Source: Pseudomonadota bacterium
GTDB lineage: Bacteria; Pseudomonadota; Gammaproteobacteria; Xanthomonadales; Rhodanobacteraceae
Reading direction: 5' to 3'
DNA length: 51,416 bases
Assembly (NCBI GenBank): GCA_029561145.1
Contig: JAKQJM010000028.1
Span: forward strand, 1-51,416
This document shows, in pieces, positions 16,482 through 25,463 of this stretch. Made by a program: the position numbers and the translations under genes. The notes under the pieces are model-generated. The model saw only the letters and a list, made by a program, of their open reading frames with translations. It was not told the DNA's origin and did not search any database. Each line of letters starts with the position of its first letter. Positions within the stretch are counted from its first letter, which is position 1.

Positions 16482-16691
16482 TCAGGCGACCTGAACTTCG
16501 TCAGCCTGCATGCCCTTCTGACCCTGCACGGCGACAAACGTCACGCGCTGGCCTTCCTGGAGGGACTTGAAGCCGCTGCCCTGGATCGAGCGGAAATGCA
16601 CGAACAGGTCGGGGCCGCTTTCCGGGGTGATGAAGCCGAAGCCTTTGGCATCGTTGAACCACTTGACGGTACCGTTCTGGCGATTGGACAT
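16482..16691 (-). CDS. cspA: Cold-shock domain protein (CspA family)
   Basis: 69 residues, a single five-stranded OB-fold cold-shock domain. RNP1 is KGFGFITP and RNP2 is [15 protein letters not shown] replaces the common VHFSAI, a frequent variation. The N-terminus [12 protein letters not shown] and C-terminus [10 protein letters not shown] are canonical. The protein binds single-stranded RNA/DNA and melts RNA structures at low temperature or in rapid growth. The Shine-Dalgarno AGGAG sits 7 bases before the ATG. Upstream is a gene-free stretch of 399 bases, room for the long structured 5' leader typical of cold-induced csp genes, but I could not identify a cold box. Confidence 0.95.
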   Translation of the reverse strand: MSNRQNGTVKWFNDAKGFGFITPESGPDLFVHFRSIQGSGFKSLQEGQRVTFVAVQGQKGMQADEVQVA

Positions 16692-17090
16692 AACTAACTC
16701 CTGACAAACTCAAATGAAATGGTATTCACGTCCCCGGGAACTCCCTGGGGGCGAGACTGAGGTTGCTAAGGAGCGCGCAATCGGAACGATGGAATCGTGA
16801 AATTCGACCACATCGGGCCACGATTCACAGTGACCCTGGCAAACACAGTGCGCGTACTGTACAGATGATTGTTCGACAAAGCGACTGGGTAGAACGAAAA
16901 ATTTCAGGTTTGGTCTTGCAATGACTCGTCGTTTATGACAAGTGCGCCCGGTAGATCAACAAAAACCCAGCGATAACAATGAGTTAAGAGATCTTGCCGG
17001 CGGCTCCCTGTCGATCCGCGCCTACCTCTCCCGGCGGGCGGCGGTGACCAGTTCCTGCTCCATTCCTGTTGTCCTGGACCCTTCCCGCTG
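16692..17090. other. 399-bp gene-free region between cspA and thrC
   Basis: This holds the 5' leader and promoter of cspA (minus strand) and the 3' end of the thr transcript. A hairpin-forming stretch lies at 16732-16750 (CCCCGGGAACTCCCTGGGG), in the cspA leader close to its SD. An 8-bp palindrome CTGTACAG is at 16857-16864. Base composition at 16850-16985 is clearly more AT-rich than the genes around it, as expected of a promoter. I cannot assign -35/-10 elements with confidence and see no small ORF worth calling. Confidence 0.5.
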
Positions 17091-18389
17091 TCATTCCCGT
17101 TGCCGCAGGAACGTGCACAGGGCGGCGTAGTCAGAAGCCATGGGCTCGGCATGCGCAGGGCGATCGAGCAGGTCCGCGAGTGCCTTGGGCGGCGGCACGA
17201 CGCGGCCGACCAGCGGTTCGACGATCTGCTCGAACTTGGCCGGATGCGCGGTGGATACGATCGCCCAGTCCTGGGTTGCCCCGCCTCTGCGCAGTTTTTC
17301 GAGCGCGGCAACCGCGCATGCCGTGTGCGGGCAGAAGATCTCGCCAAGGCCTTGCAGGCCATTCCTGATCGTTTCGCGAATGGTCGTGTCGTCGATCGCG
17401 TGCACGGCGAAAGCGGCGCGCAAGGCGTGGTCGTCAGGATAGAGCCAGCGCAGCCGTTCGAAATTGCTCGGTGCGCCGACGTCCATCGCGTTGGCAAGGG
17501 TCGCGACGCTCGGCATTGGCGCGTAGTTGGCGCCCGCAAAAAACTGCGCGAGTACGCGATTGGCATTGGTCGCCAGCGCTATCTCGCCGATCGGCAAACC
17601 GCAGGCCCGCGCGAGTATCGCCGCCAGCGCATTGCCGAGATTTCCGGTCGGGATGACGAAACCCAGCGGCGCGCCCGTTCGCCGCCAATGGCCGAGCGCC
17701 GAATGCGCGTAGTAGGCCATCTGCGGCAACAGTCGGCCGAGGCTGATGCTGTTGGCCGAGCTGAGGGCAACGTCTGCCTGCAGTTCGCGATCCGACAGGG
17801 CTTGCTTCACGAGACGCTGGCAATCATCGAAACTGCCAGTCACGCGCAGTGCCGTGATGTTGTTGCCGAAGCAACCCAACTGGTGGGCCTGGCGCGGTGA
17901 TACCCGGCCCTCCGGATAGAGCACGACGACGCGCAGATTCGCCAGGCCATGGAAGGCTGCGGCGACTGCAGCACCGGTATCGCCCGATGTTGCGACGAGG
18001 ATGGTCAGGGGCGCATCAACCGATGTGCGCAGCCGCTGCATGCAGCCGGCAAGAAAGCGCGCGCCAAAATCCTTGAACGCGGCAGTCGGGCCATGGAACA
18101 GCTCGAGCAGATGGGTCTGCCCGACAGGCAGTGGCTTCAACGGGGCGGGAAAATCGAATGCCTCGGCACAGATCGCGATCAGTTCATCGGCGAGCGGATC
18201 GCCCTCGAAGAACGGTTGCAGCAGGCATGCAGCGACGCCGGCGATCGAATCGTCCGCGGCAAAATCCGCGGGAGTGAATCGCGGCAGCGTCGAGGGGACA
18301 TGGAGGCCGCCATCGCCTGCCAGTCCGGCGATCAGCGCAGTGCTCAGATCCGTCCTGCTGCCGGCATCGCGCGTACTCGCGAATTTCAT
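17091..18389 (-). CDS. thrC: Threonine synthase
   Basis: 432 residues. PLP enzyme that converts O-phospho-L-homoserine to threonine, the last step of the pathway. The PLP lysine is K106 in [16 protein letters not shown]. Other landmarks are the phosphate-binding [15 protein letters not shown], the [16 protein letters not shown] segment with the conserved N-S-I-N/S pattern, and [15 protein letters not shown] for the PLP phosphate. Length is typical for the proteobacterial type. Its ATG overlaps the thrB stop by 4 bp, so it is translated from the thrABC transcript controlled by the attenuator at 21.9 kb. It is the last gene of the operon. Confidence 0.97.
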   Translation of the reverse strand: MKFASTRDAGSRTDLSTALIAGLAGDGGLHVPSTLPRFTPADFAADDSIAGVAACLLQPFFEGDPLADELIAICAEAFDFPAPLKPLPVGQTHLLELFHGPTAAFKDFGARFLAGCMQRLRTSVDAPLTILVATSGDTGAAVAAAFHGLANLRVVVLYPEGRVSPRQAHQLGCFGNNITALRVTGSFDDCQRLVKQALSDRELQADVALSSANSISLGRLLPQMAYYAHSALGHWRRTGAPLGFVIPTGNLGNALAAILARACGLPIGEIALATNANRVLAQFFAGANYAPMPSVATLANAMDVGAPSNFERLRWLYPDDHALRAAFAVHAIDDTTIRETIRNGLQGLGEIFCPHTACAVAALEKLRRGGATQDWAIVSTAHPAKFEQIVEPLVGRVVPPPKALADLLDRPAHAEPMASDYAALCTFLRQRE

Positions 18390-19306
18390 TCAAGTACCTT
18401 CGCGGCTGGACCATTGATCGGAGAGATGAAGGCCTCGCTGGCAAAACCCGCCTGGGCGAAGGCAGTCTGCATTGCCGGTGCCGCAGCTTGGGCGCCCGCG
18501 CGGCTTTCAAACCAGGCGAAGACGCTCGGACCTGCCCCGGAAATGGAGGCACCCATGGCACCCTGGCGGAGCGCCGCCTGCTTGACCGCAGGGAAGCCGC
18601 TGATCAGCGAAGCGCGTCGCGGCTCGACCAGCACATCGGCAAGCCCGGCGCGAACCAGGCCAGAGTCGCCGCGCTGGCAGCCGATCAGGACGAGCGCGAG
18701 ATTGGCGCTTTGCCCGACGAAACCGGCCAACCCATAAGTGCCTTGCAGGGCCTCGCGCGCACGTCGCGTCTCGAGCACCGCATCGGGATGGACAACCACG
18801 CTGTGCCAGTCTTCCGGCACCTCGATACGCAGCAGGCGTCCGTGTGCTGCGAGCACGAGTCCGCCGAGCAGCATCGGTCCGATATTGTCGCCATGCCGGC
18901 TGCCACTTGATACTTCCTCGCCGTCAAGCGCGAACGGATACAACTGCTCCGCGGACAGCGGCTGATCCAGCACGGCATTCGCGGCAACCAGGGCTGCCAC
19001 GCATGACGCCGCAGATCCTCCCATGCCGGAACCCAGCGCAATGCCCTTGTCGAGCTCGATGGCGAAGCCGAAGCGCAGATCGAGCGCTTGCCGCATCGCA
19101 ACGAGGGCGCGCCCGGCAGTGTTCCGCATCGGGTCGGTCGGCAGGTTGCGCACGCAGCCGCGTATCGCATCGAACCGCACCGTCGGTTCATCGATGCGCC
19201 GCACGCTCACGCGATCGCCGATGCCGACGATGCTCTGGCCGAGGATGTCGAAACCAACCGCGACATTGCCGATGCTGGCCGGCGCGAACGCTGTTGCCGA
19301 CTTCAC
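18386..19306 (-). CDS. thrB: Homoserine kinase (GHMP family)
   Basis: 306 residues. Phosphorylates homoserine to O-phosphohomoserine. The N-terminal motif [20 protein letters not shown] is characteristic of ThrB, the GHMP ATP-binding loop is [17 protein letters not shown], and the C-terminal glycine-rich motif is [15 protein letters not shown]. Length is close to the E. coli enzyme (310). It overlaps both neighbours by 4 bp (thrA stop/thrB start and thrB stop/thrC start), giving tight translational coupling. Confidence 0.97.
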   Translation of the reverse strand: MKSATAFAPASIGNVAVGFDILGQSIVGIGDRVSVRRIDEPTVRFDAIRGCVRNLPTDPMRNTAGRALVAMRQALDLRFGFAIELDKGIALGSGMGGSAASCVAALVAANAVLDQPLSAEQLYPFALDGEEVSSGSRHGDNIGPMLLGGLVLAAHGRLLRIEVPEDWHSVVVHPDAVLETRRAREALQGTYGLAGFVGQSANLALVLIGCQRGDSGLVRAGLADVLVEPRRASLISGFPAVKQAALRQGAMGASISGAGPSVFAWFESRAGAQAAAPAMQTAFAQAGFASEAFISPINGPAAKVLE

Positions 19307-21843
19307 AGGCGTGCTCCGAGCGCCGCACCGAGGCGCAGCAGGTCGGCAAAGATGCCGGCGGCGGTGACCTCGCGACCCGCACCGGGTCCCTGCACGATCA
19401 GGGGATTGGTCGCGTAACGCCGGGTGGTGAACTGCACGCTGTTGTCGGTCAGGCGCAGGTTGGCGAATGCATGGGACGCCGGCAATTCGACCAAGCCGAC
19501 GCTGGCCTTGCCTTCGCGATCGAGCCGGGCGACATAGCGCAGCACGCAGCCCTTCGCTTGCGCGGCAGCGAACTGCCCGGCGATGCCAGGGTCCAGCGTG
19601 TCCAGGGCGGCGATCGCCTGTTCCTTGTCGAGATCGAGCAAGCTGCTCGGCACGAGTCCACGGACTTCGACGTCGCCGAGCTCCAGCGATTGTCCGGCTT
19701 CGCGCGCGAGGATCACGAGCTTGCGTGCGACATCGAGCCCGGACAGGTCGTCGCGTGGATCGGGTTCGGTATAGCCGAGTGCGAGCGCTTCGCGAACCAG
19801 CGCCGAGAACGACTGGCTGCCGTCATAGCGATTGAACAACCAGGCCAGCGTGCCGGATAGGATGCCTTCGATCGCGATCAGCTCGTCGCCGGTATCGATC
19901 AGGTCGCGCAGCGTCGAGATGACCGGCAGGCCGGCTCCGACAGTGGCCTCGTAACGCCAGCGTCCGCCACCGCTGGCGCGCGCGTCGCGAATCGCCTGCC
20001 AGCGCGCGAGTGGACCTGAGCCGGCCTGCTTGTTCGGGGTGATGACATGGATGCCAGCCGCGAGCCAGACGGGATAATGCGAGGCGACTGCATCGCTGGC
20101 ACTGCAATCGATGATCACCGCATGCGGAAGATGGGCAGCGTGAACGTGACGCGTGAAGTTGTCGAAGCCCGAGGAGTACTCGCTGGATGCCAGCTGCGCG
20201 GACCAGTCGGCGGCGAGGTCGCCGCGTTCGCTGGTCAGCAACCGATTGCTCGAAGCGATTGCGCGCACGCGCAGGTCGAGATTCGCCGCACGGCGCAGGC
20301 GCGGGATCGCTTCGCGCAACTGGTCGAGCAGGGTGCGCCCGACATTGCCCGGGCCGATCACGCCGACCGAAAGGGTCTGCGGCGACAGCCAGAATCCCGC
20401 GTGTGCGGCGCGCAAGGCGCGTGATGCATCGGCGCTGGCCAGGGCCACCGAGATATTGCGTTCCGAGGCGCCCTGGGCGATTGCGCGGATGTTGACCTGG
20501 GCACGGCCGAGCGTTGCGAACAGTTGTGCGGCGACCCCGGGTGTGCCGGCCATGCCATCGCCGACCGCGGCGAGCACGCTGATGTCAGGCGTCACCGTGA
20601 TCGCCTGGATCTGGCCCTGGCGGAGCTCACGGCTGAACACGGCGTCGAGAGCGACTTCGGCGCGCGCGCAGTCGGCTGCGCGCACGACCACGCAGATCGA
20701 ATGCTCCGATGACCCTTGCGAGATCATCACGACCGACACCTTGGCATCGCGCAGTGCGGCGAACACACGCTCGGCCGTGCCCGGTACGCCGATCATGCCG
20801 GCGCCCTCGACATTGACGATGGCCAGTTGATCGGCCAGCGAAAGTCCTCTCACCGGCCCGGCGGCCGAATCTCCTCCGCTCGCAATGCACGTTCCGGGAT
20901 GTGCCGGCTTGAACGTGTTGCGGATATGGATCGGCAATCCCAGTGCCATCGCCGGCAGCATCGTCTGCGGATGGATCACCCTGGCGCCGAAATAGGCCAG
21001 TTCGCAGGCCTCTTCGTAGGACAACGCGTCCAGCGGAACGGCTTCGGGAACCAGGCGCGGATCCGCGGAGAGCACGCCATCCACATCGGTCCATATATGC
21101 AGTTCGCGCGCATCGAACAAGGCGGCGAAGATCGCACCGGAGAAATCACTGCCGTTGCGACCGAGCGTGGTTGCGCGCCCGCTGGCATCGCGCGCGACAA
21201 AGCCGGTGATCACGACGCGACGTTGCGGATGCTGCGTGCGCCAATCGGCAAGCCGCGCGGCGCTGGACTGCCAATCGACCGCGACGCCAAGTTCGCCGTG
21301 ACTGACGACGAGCACGTCGCGCGCATCGAGCAGGGCGCAGTCGTGTCCGAGTGATTCGATATGGGCACGCAGCAGATGGGCGGACCAGACTTCGCCGAGT
21401 CCCTGGATCGCATCGAGCGCTTCGCGCGCCGGAATGCCGAGTACGGCCAGGGCCTTCAGGGTATCGGCGAGGTCGGCAAGGCGTGCTTCCAGCCAGACAC
21501 ACGATGCTCCCGATTTGTCGGCGAGCAGCTCACGTGCGGTGTGCAGATGGCGTTCGCGCAACGCGCTCCATTGCGATTGCCAGCCAGCGTCGCGGCGCGC
21601 TGCGGCTTGCGCCAGCGCGATCAATGCATTGGTGACACCCTGCATGGCCGAGACCACGGTGACCTGGATCGCGTCGTCACGTTCGAGAAGGATGGCTGCA
21701 ACGCGCCGGAAGCAGTCCGCATCAGCCAGCGAAGAGCCGCCGAACTTGTGCGCGGTGAGCGGGAGCTGGGCAAGGTCGGTCGGCCTGGCGATCGTGTGAC
21801 GCGTGGCGGCAAGCGTGGCTGACAGTTTGGCAAACGGGCTCAT
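19303..21843 (-). CDS. thrA: Bifunctional aspartokinase I / homoserine dehydrogenase I
   Basis: 846 residues, slightly longer than E. coli ThrA (820). Catalyses the first step (aspartate to aspartyl phosphate) and the third (aspartate semialdehyde to homoserine). The kinase begins with [14 protein letters not shown] (K33) and includes [14 protein letters not shown] and [18 protein letters not shown]. Two ACT-type regulatory units follow ([38 protein letters not shown]), the site expected for threonine feedback. The dehydrogenase part starts with [17 protein letters not shown] and includes [27 protein letters not shown] and [17 protein letters not shown]. First gene of thrABC; the leader peptide and attenuator lie 90-160 bases upstream. 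Confidence 0.97.
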   Translation of the reverse strand: MSPFAKLSATLAATRHTIARPTDLAQLPLTAHKFGGSSLADADCFRRVAAILLERDDAIQVTVVSAMQGVTNALIALAQAAARRDAGWQSQWSALRERHLHTARELLADKSGASCVWLEARLADLADTLKALAVLGIPAREALDAIQGLGEVWSAHLLRAHIESLGHDCALLDARDVLVVSHGELGVAVDWQSSAARLADWRTQHPQRRVVITGFVARDASGRATTLGRNGSDFSGAIFAALFDARELHIWTDVDGVLSADPRLVPEAVPLDALSYEEACELAYFGARVIHPQTMLPAMALGLPIHIRNTFKPAHPGTCIASGGDSAAGPVRGLSLADQLAIVNVEGAGMIGVPGTAERVFAALRDAKVSVVMISQGSSEHSICVVVRAADCARAEVALDAVFSRELRQGQIQAITVTPDISVLAAVGDGMAGTPGVAAQLFATLGRAQVNIRAIAQGASERNISVALASADASRALRAAHAGFWLSPQTLSVGVIGPGNVGRTLLDQLREAIPRLRRAANLDLRVRAIASSNRLLTSERGDLAADWSAQLASSEYSSGFDNFTRHVHAAHLPHAVIIDCSASDAVASHYPVWLAAGIHVITPNKQAGSGPLARWQAIRDARASGGGRWRYEATVGAGLPVISTLRDLIDTGDELIAIEGILSGTLAWLFNRYDGSQSFSALVREALALGYTEPDPRDDLSGLDVARKLVILAREAGQSLELGDVEVRGLVPSSLLDLDKEQAIAALDTLDPGIAGQFAAAQAKGCVLRYVARLDREGKASVGLVELPASHAFANLRLTDNSVQFTTRRYATNPLIVQGPGAGREVTAAGIFADLLRLGAALGARL

Positions 21844-21896
21844 CGGGCCTCCGGTGGGTGGCTCCGCGCTTTCCAGGACTGGGGGGATCGAGCATC

Positions 21897-21968
21897 CCGC
21901 AGCCTTGTCGGGCTGCGGATTCGTTGCGGCAATCTATCTGCGCACGACGAACCGCGCCCGAAGGGGCG
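21897..21968 (-). promoter_or_regulatory. Transcription attenuator of the thr operon
   Basis: Minus-strand elements in order: segment 1 CGCCC (21968-21964) and segment 2 GGGCG (21959-21955) form a pause hairpin with a CTTC loop; segment 3 CCGCAGCC (21918-21911) and segment 4 GGCTGCGG (21904-21897) form an 8-bp perfect stem with loop CGACAA. Segment 2 extended to GGGCGCGG (21959-21952) can pair with segment 3 at 6 of 8 positions, so it may be the antiterminator. The last Thr codons of the leader peptide lie on segment 1, as classic attenuation needs. Weak point: no U tract follows segment 4. Confidence 0.6.
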
Positions 21969-22002
21969 TAGTCATCGTCGTCGTCAAGGTGATTGTGCGC
22001 AT
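21934..22002 (-). CDS. thrL: thr operon leader peptide
   Basis: 22 codons starting ATG at 22002 and ending TAG 21936-21934, too short for ordinary gene calling. The peptide begins MRTITLTTTMTT and contains seven Thr codons and one Ile codon in the first twelve, then PLRARFVVRR. A Thr/Ile-rich leader upstream of thrABC is the hallmark of ribosome-mediated attenuation by charged tRNA-Thr and tRNA-Ile, as in E. coli thrL. It lies 90 bases upstream of thrA on the same strand, with attenuator hairpins overlapping and following it. No Shine-Dalgarno is visible before the ATG, and a consensus -35 sits 31 bases upstream, so the leader may be translated from a leaderless mRNA. I consider the identity secure from position plus codon content. 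Confidence 0.85.
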   Translation of the reverse strand: MRTITLTTTMTTPLRARFVVRR

Positions 22003-22032
22003 GCAGCAAGTGGAGCCGATCCGGCGCGTGGT

Positions 22033-22038
22033 TGTCAA
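22033..22038 (-). promoter_or_regulatory. Candidate -35 element (TTGACA) of the thr operon promoter
   Basis: A perfect TTGACA on the minus strand lies between the dnaG stop and thrL. At 17-base spacing the -10 position reads CTCCAC, which is poor, so the promoter is not proved. That spacing would put the start point at or next to the thrL ATG. Confidence 0.4.
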
Positions 22039-22057
22039 GCCGAGCTTGCCGGCGAAA

Positions 22058-23899
22058 CTATTGCGGTCGCCGATGCGCCGGCTTGCTCACCATGAGCTGG
22101 CGCAATTCATCGCGTTCCACGTCGGACAAGCCGCCTTCGAGCTGGCGTGCGATCAGGTCGTCCAGTCTTTGTTGGGACGTCTGGATGTCCAATTGTCCGA
22201 GCGCACCGACGAAGTCGGCACGAGCCTGGCTCGCATCGACAAGCAGATCCATCATCGCCAGCTTGTTCAGGGAAGACGCTTCATCGCGTCCGGCGAAATG
22301 TTCGAGCAGGGCGCCGGTCGTCAGCGTTGGCCGTTCGCGACAGATCCGGATCAGCTCGACCAGCAGGGCAACCCCGGGCTGGCGCAGTTCCGAGAAAGTC
22401 CACGGCGGCTGGATCTCGGCGGCCAGCGCCGGAGACTGCACGAGCAGGGCGACCGCGGTGCGCACGAGCGAACGCTGCGCCGGTCGCCCACCGCCAGGGC
22501 GAGCCGAACCCTGGGTGCCGGCATGGGCCGTGCCGACCGCGGATACGGTCCGTGCGCCGCTCATTCGCTCGAGTTCGACAATCATGAGATCGCGAAACGC
22601 GCCGTCCGGAATCTGCCCGATAAGCGGTCTTGCGCGTTCGGCGAGCCGCGCCTTGCCATCGATGCTGGCCAGGCTCACGTCCTTGCTGATCTCGGCGAAG
22701 AAGAATTCGCTGAGCGGGGTCGCCTGGCTGAGGCGTCGCTCGAAGCCATCGACGCCTTCGGCGCGGATCAGCGAATCGGGATCCTCGCCATCCGGCACGA
22801 ACAGGAACCACGCCTGGCGGCCGTCGCGCATGCGCGGCAGCACCGATTCGACTGCGCGCCATGCCGCCTGGCGACCCGCGCGATCGCCATCAAAGCAGAA
22901 GTACACATCTGCAGAGTTTCTAAATAGGATCTCTGCATGGTCGCTCGTGGTGGCCGTGCCGAGTGTTGCGACAGCCTGGGTGATGCCGAACTGGTGCAGG
23001 GCGATCACGTCCATGTAGCCCTCGACCACGAGCAGGCGCGCGATCTTCTGGTTGGCGTCGCGCACCTGCCAGAGGCCGAACAGCTCGCGGCCCTTGTGGA
23101 ACAGGGGCGTTTCGGGCGAATTGAGGTATTTCGGCCCACCCGCGCCCTTGCGTTCCGTTTCCTCGCCCTGCTCCGCACGGACATCCATGCGAGCGTCCGC
23201 TGCGCGAGTATCAGGCGGCGGCGTTCGATCAGCGTCCTTCTCGAAGACGCGGCCGCCGAAAGCGATCGTGCGGCCACGCCGGTCGAGGATCGGAAACATC
23301 ACGCGGTCGCGGAAGCGATCGTACTTGCCTCCGCGATCACCGCTGGCCAGCATGCCGGCCTTGTCGAGCAGGGCAAGGCGTTGCGGATTGGTGCCGAGCG
23401 CGTTCTTCAACGCATCCCACTGGTTTGGCGCGAAACCGAGGTTGAAGCGCTTGAGTGTCTCATCGTCGAGGCCGCGACCGGCAAAATACGCGCGAGCGTC
23501 CGGATGGCGTGCGAGTTGCGCTCGATAGAACGTCGCCGCCGCATCGAGCACGGTATAGAGATCGGAGACGTCCTCGCGCGGTGCGTCGCGCTGGCCGCCT
23601 TCGTATTCCACCTTGAGCCCGGCTCGTGCGGCCAGTTCCTCGATCGCATCAGGAAATTCGAGGCGGTCGTAGTCCATCAGGAAGCGGATCGCGCTGCCGT
23701 GCGCGCCGCAGCCGAAGCAGTGATAGAACTGCTTGGCAGGACTGACCGTGAACGAAGGCGAGCGCTCGTCGTGGAACGGACAGCGCGCCGACCAGTCGCG
23801 ACCGGCCTTCTTCAGGGTCACGCGCTCCTGGATCACATCGACGATGTCGATGCGAGTCAGGAGATCGTCGATGAAACGCTCGGGAATGCGGCCGGCCAT
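22058..23899 (-). CDS. dnaG: DNA primase
   Basis: 613 residues. Makes RNA primers for lagging-strand synthesis with the DnaB helicase. The N-terminal CHC2 zinc ribbon has C40, H43, C61 and C64 (WSARCPFHDERSPSF, FYHCFGCGAHG). The core domain has FGGRVF, the KYLNSPETPLFHKGRELFGL segment and the TOPRIM part VVEGYMDVIALHQ with YFCFDGDRAGR as the metal-binding acidic motif. The C-terminal third (from about 440) is the DnaB-interacting domain and ends RLMVSK-like LRQLMVSKPAHRRPQ. Its ATG is preceded at exactly 6 bases by TACACT and no SD, so it may be leaderless. It belongs to the rpsU-yqeY-dnaG macromolecular synthesis neighbourhood; no rpoD follows, thrL does. Confidence 0.97.
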   Translation of the reverse strand: MAGRIPERFIDDLLTRIDIVDVIQERVTLKKAGRDWSARCPFHDERSPSFTVSPAKQFYHCFGCGAHGSAIRFLMDYDRLEFPDAIEELAARAGLKVEYEGGQRDAPREDVSDLYTVLDAAATFYRAQLARHPDARAYFAGRGLDDETLKRFNLGFAPNQWDALKNALGTNPQRLALLDKAGMLASGDRGGKYDRFRDRVMFPILDRRGRTIAFGGRVFEKDADRTPPPDTRAADARMDVRAEQGEETERKGAGGPKYLNSPETPLFHKGRELFGLWQVRDANQKIARLLVVEGYMDVIALHQFGITQAVATLGTATTSDHAEILFRNSADVYFCFDGDRAGRQAAWRAVESVLPRMRDGRQAWFLFVPDGEDPDSLIRAEGVDGFERRLSQATPLSEFFFAEISKDVSLASIDGKARLAERARPLIGQIPDGAFRDLMIVELERMSGARTVSAVGTAHAGTQGSARPGGGRPAQRSLVRTAVALLVQSPALAAEIQPPWTFSELRQPGVALLVELIRICRERPTLTTGALLEHFAGRDEASSLNKLAMMDLLVDASQARADFVGALGQLDIQTSQQRLDDLIARQLEGGLSDVERDELRQLMVSKPAHRRPQ

Positions 23900-23905
23900 G
23901 CCGCT

Positions 23906-23911
23906 AGTGTA
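23906..23911 (-). promoter_or_regulatory. Candidate -10 element (TACACT) of dnaG
   Basis: TACACT on the minus strand ends 6 bases before the dnaG ATG. No -35 consensus is seen at 16-18 bases. The same -10-to-ATG spacing occurs at pdxH (4195) and at the fusion gene (38182). Confidence 0.35.
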
Positions 23912-23975
23912 GCGGTGGGCGGGCGGGGCCGATGCGCCGGGTCCGGGGTCGGCGCACCGTGTTGACGGTTGCGCG

Positions 23976-24428
23976 TCAGTTCACCGCGCCGACCAGGACA
24001 TCGCCGAACACGCGCGAAGGGGCGCCATCCTCGACCCGCACATAGACATGCACCTCGCGTTCGAAGCGCAACGGTTCAGCGAGGCCCAGGCTGGCGCGTG
24101 CGCGTCCGCCGAAGTCCGGCACGTAAGTGACGCCGATGCCGGAATTGGTCTGCGCGCCGATCGATGCATCACCCGAGCCCAGCCCGGTCTGAAGCACGGT
24201 GCGGCCATCGATATCGACATAGACACCGACCTGGGCGAGATCGAGGCCGAAACCCACCACGCTCGCGGCAACGAAAATGCCGGGCCCGCGCACTCGCGCG
24301 ATCGTGTACTGGCCAGGAAGCGGCGAGGCATGCAACTGGTGATAGCGTGTCGGCTGGTGGATCTCGGCGTGTGCCGGAACACTCGCGGCGAAAGCAAGTA
24401 CGGAGAACAGGACGGCGGCTCGGTTCAT
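23976..24428 (-). CDS. Small exported protein of unknown function
   Basis: 150 residues with a clean Sec signal peptide (MNRAAVLFSVLAFAASVPAHA, cleavage near residue 21). The mature part is beta-rich and Gly/Val-rich (GIFVAASVVGFGLDLAQVG, VYVDIDGRTVLQ, VYVRVEDGAPSRVFGDVLVG), so a small beta-sandwich is likely. No family recognised and no cysteines in the mature protein. A good SD (GAGGAG) precedes the ATG, and a small hairpin GGTGT-GAAAG-ACACC lies just upstream of that. It sits between yqeY and dnaG, an unusual place for an exported protein, and may be expressed with them. Confidence 0.75.
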   Translation of the reverse strand: MNRAAVLFSVLAFAASVPAHAEIHQPTRYHQLHASPLPGQYTIARVRGPGIFVAASVVGFGLDLAQVGVYVDIDGRTVLQTGLGSGDASIGAQTNSGIGVTYVPDFGGRARASLGLAEPLRFEREVHVYVRVEDGAPSRVFGDVLVGAVN

Positions 24429-24530
24429 CGAAAATCTCCTCAGGGGTGTCTTTCACACCACGGGAGACGGCGGCCGGAAGGGACAGGGCGAGCGGCATGA
24501 CGGCGAGTTCCTGCCGCCGCGAGACTGATC

Positions 24531-24977
24531 TCAGCCGGCGAGTCGTGCCTTGATCAGTTCGGACACCTGGCCCATGTCGGCGCGGCCGGCCACCTGCGGC
24601 TTGACCAGGCCGATCACCTTGCCCATGTCGCGTGCGCTGCTCGCGCCTGAATCGACCACTGCCCTGGCGATGATCTGCTCCAGTTCGGCGGCGCTCAGTT
24701 GGGCAGGCAGATAGGTCTGGATCACGATGACCTCGGCGCGTTCAACCGCGGCCAGGTCCTCGCGATTCGCCGCACTGTACTGCTCGATCGAGTCGCGGCG
24801 CTGCTTGAGCATCTTCTCCAGGACAGCGAGCACCTGGGTGTCATCGAGTTCGATGCGCTCGTCGACTTCGCGCTGCTTCACTGCGGCGAGGATCAGGCGG
24901 ATGATGCCGAGGCGATCCTTCTCGCCGGCGCGCATGGCGGCCTTCATGTCATCGGTAATGCGGGCCTTGAGTGACAT
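24531..24977 (-). CDS. yqeY: GatB/YqeY domain protein
   Basis: 148 residues, the usual length. The family shares the C-terminal tRNA-binding helical domain of the amidotransferase subunit GatB. Landmarks are LKARITDDMKAAMRAGEKDRLGIIRLILAAVKQ at the start (written here across two helices), the ELIVIQTYLP-type segment EVIVIQTYLPAQLS, and the C-terminal DMGKVIGLVKPQVAGRADMGQVS, which is the YqeY signature. It has no amidase partner here. It typically follows rpsU and precedes dnaG, as seen in this window. SD GAGGTG precedes the ATG. Function in tRNA quality control is suspected but not settled. Confidence 0.95.
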   Translation of the reverse strand: MSLKARITDDMKAAMRAGEKDRLGIIRLILAAVKQREVDERIELDDTQVLAVLEKMLKQRRDSIEQYSAANREDLAAVERAEVIVIQTYLPAQLSAAELEQIIARAVVDSGASSARDMGKVIGLVKPQVAGRADMGQVSELIKARLAG

Positions 24978-25036
24978 TGTTCACCTCGTAGCAAGTGGCG
25001 TGGGGTCCATGGGGTGTTTCCGGGTCCGGTCGCCGC

Positions 25037-25075
25037 AAACACAAACGGCCGGCACTGCGTGGGCAGGGCCGGCCG
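25037..25075 (-). terminator. Terminator-like hairpin after rpsU
   Basis: On the minus strand CGGCCGGC (25075-25068) pairs perfectly with GCCGGCCG (25053-25046), followed by TTTGTGTTTG. It lies 94 bases after the rpsU stop and 60 bases before yqeY, so it probably reduces read-through from highly expressed rpsU into yqeY-dnaG. Confidence 0.7.
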
Positions 25076-25169
25076 AAAGTTTCAGCCCGGATATCGCGGC
25101 GCCGGACAAGGCCGGAGCCGCTGTCGATCAGGTTGCGCTCGCGCCAGTGGCGCCACGCAACCGGATGAC

Positions 25170-25385
25170 TCAATACATGCGCTGGCGCTTGGTGACGTCG
25201 CGGGATACGCGGCGCAGGTGGCGCTTGACCGCAGCCGCGCGCTTGCGCTTGCGTTCCTGGGTCGGCTTTTCGTAGAACTCGCGCTTGCGCACTTCAGCCA
25301 GCACGCCGGCTTTCTCACAGGTGCGCTTGAAGCGGCGCAGGGCAAACTCGAACGGTTCGTTCTCGCGAACTTTGACGCTTGGCAT
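25170..25385 (-). CDS. rpsU: 30S ribosomal protein S21
   Basis: 71 residues from the ATG at 25385, preceded by the SD GCGGAGA; the 17 extra residues in the open frame upstream have no family counterpart. The sequence [20 protein letters not shown], then [19 protein letters not shown] and the Lys/Arg-rich tail, is canonical bS21. It binds the 16S rRNA platform near the anti-SD and helps initiation. It is divergent from tsaD, the standard arrangement in proteobacteria, and heads the rpsU-yqeY-dnaG group. Its own promoter lies across the tsaD start codon. Confidence 0.98.
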   Translation of the reverse strand: MPSVKVRENEPFEFALRRFKRTCEKAGVLAEVRKREFYEKPTQERKRKRAAAVKRHLRRVSRDVTKRQRMY

Positions 25386-25434
25386 AGTCTCTCCGCTGTT
25401 AAACTCGACACCCGGGCTCTCGGGCGAGCCGCGC

Positions 25435-25463
25435 ATTCTATTTCATGGCCTCGATCAATGCAA
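25435..25463 (-). promoter_or_regulatory. Sigma-70 type promoter of rpsU
   Basis: On the minus strand TTGCAT (25463-25458), a 17-base spacer, and TAGAAT (25440-25435). Both hexamers are one or two bases from consensus and the spacing is ideal. The start point would be near 25428, giving a leader of about 43 bases to the rpsU ATG. The -35 lies inside the tsaD coding region. Confidence 0.7.

Noticed and set aside
16857-16864. CTGTACAG palindrome in the cspA leader as a LexA/SOS box
   Set aside because: Only 8 bp, no second half-site at LexA spacing and no SOS gene beside it.
17949-18737. 262-codon plus-strand frame opposite thrC/thrB
   Set aside because: Spans two confident minus-strand genes that overlap by 4 bp and shows no motif.
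21722-22009. 95-codon minus-strand frame beginning MLHAHNHLDDDDDY in the thr leader, which looks like a His- or Asp-rich leader peptide
   Set aside because: The adjacent frame gives a short ORF with seven Thr codons and a stop before the attenuator, exactly fitting a thr leader. The longer frame runs into thrA and has no role in an attenuation model.
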